A DNA stretch of 64,000 nucleotides, from contig JAUNJL010000005.1 of assembly GCA_030533315.1 (NCBI GenBank), positions 1-64,000 of the forward strand, in the 5' to 3' direction. The stretch is from Eubacteriales bacterium (lineage in GTDB: Bacteria > Bacillota_A > Clostridia > Lachnospirales > Lachnospiraceae). The notes below the pieces were generated by a model. It was not told where the DNA came from. It did no database searches and saw only the letters and a list, made by a program, of their open reading frames with translations. Shown one piece after another: positions 24,179 through 31,069 of the stretch (positions within the stretch are counted from its first letter, which is position 1; each line of letters opens with the position of its first letter). The position numbers and the translations under genes are program-made.

Positions 24179-26599
24179 ATGAGTTCGCAGAAAAAGCACA
24201 AGAGAAATAAAACTAAATTGTTTAGCACCGGCAATGTTTTTGTTGCCGTTTTTCTGGGGATTGCCCTGCTGATCGGGACCGTCCTCATGGCGGGGAACAT
24301 CAGGACCAACATACGGGCCACCTCCTACGAAAGCCTGCGCAGCGTTTCCGCTGAGAGTGCAAAGTCTGTCACCGGGATCCTGCAGAGCCGGATCGGTTAT
24401 CTGAGAAGTCTTTGGATCCAGCTGAGGGATACCCCGCCGGATATGAGGGAAAAGGTGCTCCTCCAGCACCAGGAGAGGAGCAGCATTTACGGCTTCGACT
24501 GGATCGGCTGTGCGGATGCCTCCGGAAGGGACTTCAAAAGCAACGGAGAAGTGGCAAACATCAAAAAGGGCAGCCTGTTCCAGAGCAGTATGCAGGGCAA
24601 CATCGGCATCGCCCTGCGTCCGGTGCTCCATCCAGACGGGGAGAAACGGGACGGTATCATCCTGAGCATCCCCATTTATGCGGATGGGCCGGATCCGGTG
24701 GGCTGCCTTTACCAGTCCTTTTCCCCGGAGAATTTCTCCAATCTTCTGGAGGTGGGCGCCTTCAACGGAAATGCCTATGTGACCCTTTTGGGGCCGGACG
24801 GGATGGTCCTGGCGGCCACGGCGAAGCATGTCCTGAACGTGGGAGAGAACGTTCTGGAGCGTCTCGGAGAGAAGGAGGAGAATCGGGAATATGCGGATTC
24901 TCTGGAGCATTCCATCCGCACCATGAAGGGCGGGGAGGGATTTTTCCGGATGAAGGGCTCCAGCTGGTGCTGCTACTACACCCCCATTACCCTGGAGTGC
25001 GGAGAGGCGACCATGAATCTGGGAGTCTTAAGCGTGGTGCCGGGAAGCTTCGTGTCCCAGCAGACCGGCCGCACCTTCCGCCTGGTGCTTTATCTGGCGG
25101 GCATGGTGGCGGCCACCATCCTGATGCTGGGGATCTGGCTGTACCGGTCCCTGCGCCAGAACAAGAAGGAGCTGGAGAGGCTGGCTTACCGGGACATCCT
25201 TACCGGCCAGGATAATTATGAGGCCTTCAAGCGGGATTTTGAGTATCTGAAGGACGAGACCGGTATTTTTCTGATCTGCGATCTGGTGGATTTCAAGCTG
25301 ATCAACCGTTATTTCGGCTCCGACAAGGGGGATCTGGTGCTCCAGGAGATGGGAAGGCTTTTTGTGGGGATGAGAGGCAGCGACAATCTGACGGCCCGGG
25401 TTTCGGACGACCAGTTCGTGTTCTTTTTCTCCAGCATGAAGATGAACGAGGCCCCGGAGAAGTGCCGGGAGCTCCAGGGGCAGGTGCTGTCCCTTCTCCG
25501 CCACCTGAAGGTGCGGATCAGCAGCCCCGTCTTTGGCTATTGTCTGGTGAAGGGCAACAAGCCCATCGAGTGGTACCGCAGCAGGGTGATGTTTGCCAAG
25601 AATCTGGCCAAGCAGAGAGGAAAGCTTTACTGGGCCTATGACGAGGAGACGGCCGCCGAGCTGACGGAGACGGACCAGCTTTTGAATACCTTTGAGCAGG
25701 CCATCCGGGAGGAGCGGCTGGAGGTTTGGTATCAGCCCAAATACCTGGTGAGAGAGAAGAGGATCGGCGGTGCGGAGGCCCTTGTCCGCTGGAGGGGCGA
25801 GGATGGAGAGCTGATCTCCCCGGCAAGGTTTATCAGCCTGTTGGAGGAGTATGGAAAGATCGCCGCTTTGGATGAATATGTTTTCACCAAGGTCTGCAAA
25901 ATGCAGAAGGTGTGGAGGGATGCGGGGCTTGACCCGGTTCAGGTGTCGGTGAACCTTTCCCGCAGCAGCCTGGTGGATGCGTCTCTTCCCGAAAAATACC
26001 GAAAGATCGTGGAGGACACCTGTGGGGACCAAAGCCTGATCTCCCTGGAGATCACGGAGGACTCCGTGCAGAAGGACGTGATGGACGTGATCCGGGCCTT
26101 TCGGGAGCAGGGCTTCTTCCTTCTGATGGACGATTTCGGAAAGGGAAGCTCCAATTTGGCAAACCTCCGCAAGGATCTTTTCTCCGGCGTCAAGCTGGAT
26201 AAGAGCCTGGTGGAGCTGGTGGGAACGGGAGACGAGGGCCTGCTTTCCGGTTCCATGCAGATGATCCATTCCCTGGGGATGTGGATCACCGCCGAGGGCG
26301 TGGAACGGCAGGAGGAGGTCAGCTTCCTGGAGGAAACCTACTGCGACGACATCCAGGGCTACTTCTACTACCGTCCCATGGAGGACTACTCCTTTGCAGG
26401 TCTTCTGAAGGAAGCCGTCTCTTTTTATGGGGGGGGCAGAAGCCAGGGCATTTTAGGAGCGTCCATGGGAAGCCGCAGGAGCCTGCCGTCCGGTGACGAT
26501 ATGGGAGGCCGGCGGGAGGAAGGGGGTTCCGCGAACAGACGGGGCCCCTTCCCGTCCGGTGACGGGATCGGGAGCCGCAGAGTCAGAGTCCTTTTGTAA
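24179..26599 (+). CDS. Membrane-bound c-di-GMP phosphodiesterase with frame-sensitive tail
   Basis: This 806-residue protein has a membrane segment (about 18-38), a large external Cache-type domain, a second segment (about 300-322), a degenerate GGDEF (SDDQF) and an intact EAL domain. The EAL domain has EAL at about 533, SVNLSR, LEITE, MDDFG, VKLDK, AEGVE and the QGYFYYRP glutamine. After the EAL domain comes a Gly/Arg/Ser-rich tail of roughly 55 residues encoded just after a G8 run, with two related PSGD segments. It belongs to a different phosphodiesterase subgroup from 4432/12020/19177. ATG 24179 follows a G6-containing sequence. A bidirectional terminator follows. Confidence 0.88.
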   Translation: MSSQKKHKRNKTKLFSTGNVFVAVFLGIALLIGTVLMAGNIRTNIRATSYESLRSVSAESAKSVTGILQSRIGYLRSLWIQLRDTPPDMREKVLLQHQERSSIYGFDWIGCADASGRDFKSNGEVANIKKGSLFQSSMQGNIGIALRPVLHPDGEKRDGIILSIPIYADGPDPVGCLYQSFSPENFSNLLEVGAFNGNAYVTLLGPDGMVLAATAKHVLNVGENVLERLGEKEENREYADSLEHSIRTMKGGEGFFRMKGSSWCCYYTPITLECGEATMNLGVLSVVPGSFVSQQTGRTFRLVLYLAGMVAATILMLGIWLYRSLRQNKKELERLAYRDILTGQDNYEAFKRDFEYLKDETGIFLICDLVDFKLINRYFGSDKGDLVLQEMGRLFVGMRGSDNLTARVSDDQFVFFFSSMKMNEAPEKCRELQGQVLSLLRHLKVRISSPVFGYCLVKGNKPIEWYRSRVMFAKNLAKQRGKLYWAYDEETAAELTETDQLLNTFEQAIREERLEVWYQPKYLVREKRIGGAEALVRWRGEDGELISPARFISLLEEYGKIAALDEYVFTKVCKMQKVWRDAGLDPVQVSVNLSRSSLVDASLPEKYRKIVEDTCGDQSLISLEITEDSVQKDVMDVIRAFREQGFFLLMDDFGKGSSNLANLRKDLFSGVKLDKSLVELVGTGDEGLLSGSMQMIHSLGMWITAEGVERQEEVSFLEETYCDDIQGYFYYRPMEDYSFAGLLKEAVSFYGGGRSQGILGASMGSRRSLPSGDDMGGRREEGGSANRRGPFPSGDGIGSRRVRVLL
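26429..26436 (+). repeat. G8 run inside the 24179 coding region
   Basis: Eight G encode the Gly-Gly-Gly after the EAL domain. Loss of one G gives a stop within about ten codons. Gain of one gives a different tail of about twenty residues. The EAL domain is untouched in all three frames. Confidence 0.65.
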
Positions 26600-26602
26600 A
26601 TC

Positions 26603-26655
26603 AAAACAGGCGCTTTTTGCTTCTGAGATACAGAGGCAAGGGGCGCCTGTTTTTT
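26603..26655. terminator. Bidirectional terminator between convergent genes
   Basis: AAAACAGGCGC (26603-26613) pairs with GCGCCTGTTTT (starting 26643), with T runs on both strands. It can serve the phosphodiesterase on the plus strand and the kinase on the minus strand. Confidence 0.8.
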
Positions 26656-26663
26656 CTATGTAT

Positions 26664-27806
26664 TTACGAAAGGGATCCGGGGCTGCCTGGGTTTTTGGCC
26701 CACCCTGCCTGGATCTTCTTTTCCAGTTCCTCGAAGCTTTTCAGGCCGCCGAGGGCGTCGTAGGCGGCCACGCAGGAGGCGCCGGTCCCGGCGGCCAGAT
26801 GCAGGCAGTCCTCCAGGCTGCGGCCCATGAGCATGGCCGTCAGGAAGGCGGCGATGCTGGTATCTCCCGCCCCGGTCCCGGACAGGATGCAGTCCGGCAC
26901 GTAGCTTTGCTCAAAGCCCTCCTTGCCGGCCCAGGCCGCCAGATCCAGGTCCACCCGCCGGCTGATCTGGGCCAGCCGGGCCTCACAGGAGGTTTGATAG
27001 TACATGCCCGGCGCTCCGCATTTGATAAGGAGCACCTTGGCTCCCAGATCCATGCATTGCTGTGCCAAGGGACGGACGTCCTGCTCCACGTCCAGGATCT
27101 CCGTGATGTCCCTGCCTGCCGCCCGTTCCTGCCAGAGGGCGAAGCGCTCCCGGTCCAGCATGAAGCACAGCTCCTCCACGCTGGGGACGAAAAAGTCCAC
27201 GTAGGGGATGACGGCTTCCAGTATGCTCCGCCAGTTTGCCTCCCCCGCCTTGGAGGAGGCGTCCACCGCAGCCATGTCCAGGGAGGTGGCTGCCCCGGCC
27301 TCCTTGGCCATGCGGAAGATCTTCACCAGCTCCTTTCCCCCCTCCTGGTACATCCTCCTCATGAGGGGAGGGTAGCCGAAGTGGAAAAGGGCGGCGTCCT
27401 CAAGGGCCTTTGCCGGGATGTTCTCTGCGCAGAAGGTGTCGTTGGCGCCGGGGCCGTGAAGGAAGATCCTATCGATCCCGGGCACGGCCAGCACCACGGT
27501 GTAGGAGGTGGATTCCCCCGGGGACACCAGCAGGTTTCCCCCCGCCCCATACTCCTCCAGGATCCTTTGTATCATGGAGCCAAAGGCGTCGTCCCCCACC
27601 TTTCCCATGAGGGACACGTCCGCCCCCAAAAGCTTCATGGCCAGCCCCGTATTTGCCACAGAGCCTCCTGTATGGATCTCCGCCTTCTCCATTTGGATCA
27701 GATTTCCCGGCCTTAGGAGCGCATCCAGGCGGCTGACCTTTTTTCCCGGGAAAACCGGGGTGATATCCAGAGAGATGTGTCCCGCTGCGATCACTTTTTT
27801 GTTCAT
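26664..27806 (-). CDS. PfkB family carbohydrate kinase
   Basis: This 380-residue ribokinase-fold kinase phosphorylates a sugar or nucleoside with ATP. The N-terminal HTGGSVANTG substrate motif and the C-terminal GTGAGDTSIAAF motif, with the catalytic Asp in GAGD, are clear. The exact sugar cannot be told. It is divergent from a class II aldolase at 28220, so together they may phosphorylate and cleave a ketose phosphate. ATG 27806 has GGAGGG upstream, and a 13-bp hairpin lies immediately before that ribosome site. Confidence 0.88.
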   Translation of the reverse strand: MNKKVIAAGHISLDITPVFPGKKVSRLDALLRPGNLIQMEKAEIHTGGSVANTGLAMKLLGADVSLMGKVGDDAFGSMIQRILEEYGAGGNLLVSPGESTSYTVVLAVPGIDRIFLHGPGANDTFCAENIPAKALEDAALFHFGYPPLMRRMYQEGGKELVKIFRMAKEAGAATSLDMAAVDASSKAGEANWRSILEAVIPYVDFFVPSVEELCFMLDRERFALWQERAAGRDITEILDVEQDVRPLAQQCMDLGAKVLLIKCGAPGMYYQTSCEARLAQISRRVDLDLAAWAGKEGFEQSYVPDCILSGTGAGDTSIAAFLTAMLMGRSLEDCLHLAAGTGASCVAAYDALGGLKSFEELEKKIQAGWAKNPGSPGSLS

Positions 27807-28219
27807 ATGTCCCTCCGATCTCAGCAGGGAGGACAGACGCCGCCTGTCCTCCCTGCCTTATATTTTTTTGATTTCCGCAGGGCCCTGGAGCTCTTGCAGC
27901 CGATCCTCATCAGAAGCTCCCTGCATTTTTGGGTCATTCAGATCCCCTGTCTCTGGAAGACAGACGTCCTTTGGCCGGGGGCTTTTGTGAGCGTCCTGGC
28001 GGCTCAGGCGAGAGTCCTGCCTTTTGGAGAGGGAGGGCTCTTTCCAGCCGCCTATGGTACCATCATATCGTATTCCCTGCCCATTTGCAACATCAATGGG
28101 AGAATATGAGCAATTTTGTATGTACAAGTGAGGAAAAAAAGGATAAAATGGAGATATCTGCAGAAAGATTGCCGCAGGCTTTTTCGTCTGCGGCGGAATT
28201 GGAAGTAGGAGGAAAAAAG
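27807..28219. other. Divergent control region between sugar kinase and aldolase
   Basis: No gene is supported here. GCAGGGAGGACAG (27824-27836) pairs perfectly over 13 bp with its complement at 27844-27856. On the plus strand a T7 run follows within 6 nt, and on the minus strand the hairpin is the kinase 5' leader. CCCATT and AATGGG (28080-28100) form an interrupted inverted repeat that could be an operator. GCCGCAG (from about 28171) pairs with CTGCGGC in the aldolase leader. No promoter with both boxes convinced me. Confidence 0.4.
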
Positions 28220-29104
28220 ATGCTTGTTACATTAAAAGAAATCCTGGATCTATGTGAAGCAAAAAAATGCGCCGCAGGCGCCTTTAACACCCCGAATCTG
28301 GAATCGCTTATGGGAGTTCTCTCGGCGGCGGAGGAGCTGGACGTGCCGGTCATCATCCAGCACGCACAGGTGCACGAGGAGCTGGTGCCGCTGGACATCA
28401 TAGGGCCTATCATGGTGGACATGGCAAAGAAGGCCTCGGTTCCCGTGGCCGTTCATCTGGATCACGGCGAGTCCCTTCCCTATCTCCAAAGGGCGCTGAA
28501 CATGGGCTTTACCTCCGTGATGTATGACGGCTCCACCCTTTCCTATGAGGAGAATGTGGCCAACACCCGGCTGGCGGTCTCCATGGCCAGGCGGACGGGC
28601 GCCTCCGTGGAGGCGGAGTTGGGCTGCATGGGAAAACGGGAGAACGGCAGCGGAAGCGCCGGAGAGGGAGTGGACCCGGATAAGATCTACACCGATCCGG
28701 ATCAGGCCAAGCTGTTTGTGGAGGCCACGGGGATCGATGCCCTGGCCTGCTCCTTTGGAACCACCCACGGCGTGTACCTGAGCCAGCCTCAGCTGGATTT
28801 TGGCGTGGTGGAGAAGGTCAGGGAGAAGGCCCTTGTGCCGGTGGTGATGCACGGAGGCTCCGGCGTCAGTGAGGAGGACTTCCGCCAGGCTATCCGAAAG
28901 GGCGTGCGGAAGATCAATTATTATACGTACATGGCCATGGCCGGAGGGGAAAGCGCCGCCAGCCATTTGGCCGGCAGCTGCGATCTGGCGGCCTCGGAGG
29001 GGAAGGGAGGAGCACCCATCATGTACCACGACATCGTCCGGTGGGGCATGGAGGCCATGAAGGAAAATTGTAAGAAGGCCATGGAGGTCTTCTCCATGCG
29101 GTAG
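28220..29104 (+). CDS. Class II fructose/tagatose-bisphosphate aldolase family protein
   Basis: This 294-residue zinc-dependent aldolase cleaves a ketose 1,6-bisphosphate (fructose or tagatose type) to dihydroxyacetone phosphate and glyceraldehyde 3-phosphate. Family motifs are present: AGAFNTPN, the HLDHG zinc/catalytic site near residues 80-84, VEAELG, a second zinc His in GTTHGVY, and HGGSGV near the phosphate site. ATG 28220 has a near-perfect GTAGGAGG 8 nt upstream, so the longer frame starting near 27929 is rejected. A terminator follows at 29252. Confidence 0.9.
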   Translation: MLVTLKEILDLCEAKKCAAGAFNTPNLESLMGVLSAAEELDVPVIIQHAQVHEELVPLDIIGPIMVDMAKKASVPVAVHLDHGESLPYLQRALNMGFTSVMYDGSTLSYEENVANTRLAVSMARRTGASVEAELGCMGKRENGSGSAGEGVDPDKIYTDPDQAKLFVEATGIDALACSFGTTHGVYLSQPQLDFGVVEKVREKALVPVVMHGGSGVSEEDFRQAIRKGVRKINYYTYMAMAGGESAASHLAGSCDLAASEGKGGAPIMYHDIVRWGMEAMKENCKKAMEVFSMR

Positions 29105-29251
29105 ACGGGGCCTTGTGACGTCAGTTTCGCCGGAAGCTTTTTTGCAGGTTAGACAAGGCTTCCCCCTTTGCCCTTTCTTTTTTCGCAGGGTGCTCTTCTT
29201 CTCCGGAAGGGAACATACCGGGCAGGGAATTTTGCAGAATCGGATGAAAGG

Positions 29252-29289
29252 ACAGCTCCGTCAGGCCTTTTGGGGTCTGGCGGAGCTGT
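29252..29289 (+). terminator. Terminator-like hairpin after the aldolase
   Basis: ACAGCTCCG (29252-29260) pairs with CGGAGCTGT (29281-29289), with further pairing inside. Only a short T stretch follows. The rest of 29105-29500 is gene-free, and an isolated TTGACA at 29412 has no matching -10. Confidence 0.55.
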
Positions 29290-29500
29290 TTCTCAGGGGT
29301 CGGCGCAGCTGGGAAAATAGTGTGGGATGGGCTGATTTTCCTTGGATTTTCCGGTAAAATCCGTAGACAAATGGGTGAAATTGTGGTAGTTTATGTGTAG
29401 TATTTTCTATCTTGACAGATTATTGAGACAGACGGGGGCGAGAGGCTTCTGAGTACATGCTGCGACGCCTGAGGGTGTGGCGGCGGCAGGGGGGAAGACA

Positions 29501-30871
29501 TTGAGAAGAGAGACAGCATCGCCCGTACACGGGATTAAGATCAGAAGGATCGCAAATATCTGCATCGTGCTTTGTCTGGCCTTTATGGCCATTATTTACA
29601 CGGAGATCGGCAAGGTGGACGAGAGCTACCGGCGTTTGATCAGTACGACGCAGGACTGTTTTGAGGGGCAGAAGTGCGCGATCTCCCTGGAGCGCTCCTC
29701 GGATTACCTGACCAGGCAGGTGCGCCTGTTCGTGGTGGAGAGGAAGCTGGAGGATATGTACCTCTACTTTGACGAGGTGGAGGGACAGAATCGAGAAAAG
29801 ATGGTGGCGGATCTGGAGGCGCTGTACGGTGACATCGATCCGGAGACGGTGGCGAAGCTGGATAGCGCTCTCCAGGAGTCCAAGGCCCTGGAGCAGCTGG
29901 AGGTGCACGCCATGTGCCTGATGTCCTATGCCTTGGGGACCAAGAAGGAGGATGTGCCGGAGGCGGTGGCCCAGTGGGAGATGACGGAAGAAGAGAAGAA
30001 GATGTCCGAGGAGGAGCTGATCGATAAGGCTTATGACCTGGTCTACGGAAAAGAGTACCTTGTGGAGAAGCAGCTGATCAAATCCAACATCCAGGGGACT
30101 CTGGATCTTTTGGCGGAAAATATGGGCAGGAGACAGGCCCGGAGCAGGGAGGCGCTGGAGAAAGCCTTCCAGGATCAGAGGTTCTTTATCTTTTTGATCC
30201 TGGCCATGGTCTGTATCGTGTTTTGGCTGACCGGTTCACTGATCATATATCCGGTGGGGGAGCATGTGCGCTCCATTCAGGCCGACCGGAAGTGGAAGAT
30301 TCTGGGAGCCTACGAGATGCGGTATCTGGCATTTATCTACAACCGCCTGTATGACAAAAACGAGGCCTACAAGAAGGAGCTGGAGTACCGGGCGGATCAT
30401 GACGGGATGACGGGGATCTACAACAGGGCGGCCTTCGAGAAAAAGGGGGACGAGCTGAAGGACAGGCGCGTCGATGTGGGCCTGATCCTTGTGGACGTGG
30501 ATGAATTTAAAGGAGTCAATGACACAAAGGGCCATGACGCGGGGGACGAGGCGCTGAAAATGGTGGCCAAGCTGCTGAACGGCCTTGCCCTGGAGAACCG
30601 GTACTGCATCGCCCGCATCGGAGGAGACGAGTTTGCCCTGATCCTCCAGGGGACCAAAAAGGACTGCTTCCCCGCCATTGAGAAGGAGATCGAGAGGATG
30701 AACCAGGTTTTGGGAACCGGGGAGGGCGCTGTGCCCAAGCTCTCTGTCAGCGTGGGAGTGGCCTTTTCGGAGAACGGATATTCCAAGGATCTGTTCCGAC
30801 AGGCGGATCAGGCCCTGTACGAAACAAAGAAGCAGGGAGGCGGAAGCTGCCACATGTATCAGGGCGCCTAG
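29501..30871 (+). CDS. Membrane-bound diguanylate cyclase with helical sensor
   Basis: This 456-residue cyclase has two membrane segments (about 17-35 and 225-250) flanking a mostly helical, charged external region like four-helix-bundle sensors. The GGDEF domain is active by sequence (GGDEF at 374-378). No RxxD inhibitory site is present at the right spacing (ENRY). Start TTG 29501 has AGGGGGGAA 6-14 nt upstream; a GTG at 29477 in frame is the alternative. There is no EAL domain and no G-tract promoter. A weak TAGACA (29364) with TAGTTT (29387) may be its promoter. Confidence 0.85.
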   Translation: MRRETASPVHGIKIRRIANICIVLCLAFMAIIYTEIGKVDESYRRLISTTQDCFEGQKCAISLERSSDYLTRQVRLFVVERKLEDMYLYFDEVEGQNREKMVADLEALYGDIDPETVAKLDSALQESKALEQLEVHAMCLMSYALGTKKEDVPEAVAQWEMTEEEKKMSEEELIDKAYDLVYGKEYLVEKQLIKSNIQGTLDLLAENMGRRQARSREALEKAFQDQRFFIFLILAMVCIVFWLTGSLIIYPVGEHVRSIQADRKWKILGAYEMRYLAFIYNRLYDKNEAYKKELEYRADHDGMTGIYNRAAFEKKGDELKDRRVDVGLILVDVDEFKGVNDTKGHDAGDEALKMVAKLLNGLALENRYCIARIGGDEFALILQGTKKDCFPAIEKEIERMNQVLGTGEGAVPKLSVSVGVAFSENGYSKDLFRQADQALYETKKQGGGSCHMYQGA

Positions 30872-30935
30872 GAGGGCGGAGGATCGATGCGGCACACCGC
30901 CCTGGATGAAGGGAGCGGCAGGCGGCGCTCTGCAG

Positions 30936-30973
30936 AAAAAATGGCTGGGGATGGGCTCCCCGGCCATTTTTTT
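30936..30973. terminator. Terminator between convergent GGDEF and EAL genes
   Basis: AAAAATGGCTGGGGA pairs with TCCCCGGCCATTTTT around the loop near 30952-30956, with seven T on the plus strand and an A run before the stem that can serve the minus-strand gene. Confidence 0.8.
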
Positions 30974-31069
30974 CGGACTTTTTTATTTTTTGCCTGCAGA
31001 GTCCCTGGAGCGGGGCCTGCCGGTGTCTTTAGGCGATTCTTTTTTCAGGTTCCTTTCTTTGGGGCCTCT

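Noticed and set aside
26493..27716. Plus-strand frame over the PfkB kinase gene
   Set aside because: The minus-strand frame has the complete ribokinase motifs. The plus-strand product has none.
27929..28219. N-terminal extension of the aldolase
   Set aside because: The family starts at the MLVTLKEIL sequence, and ATG 28220 has an excellent ribosome site. The extension has low-quality sequence and runs through the control region.
29412..29440. TTGACA at 29412 with a nearby G5 run as another G-tract promoter
   Set aside because: No -10-like sequence lies 16-19 nt downstream, and the region there is GC-rich.
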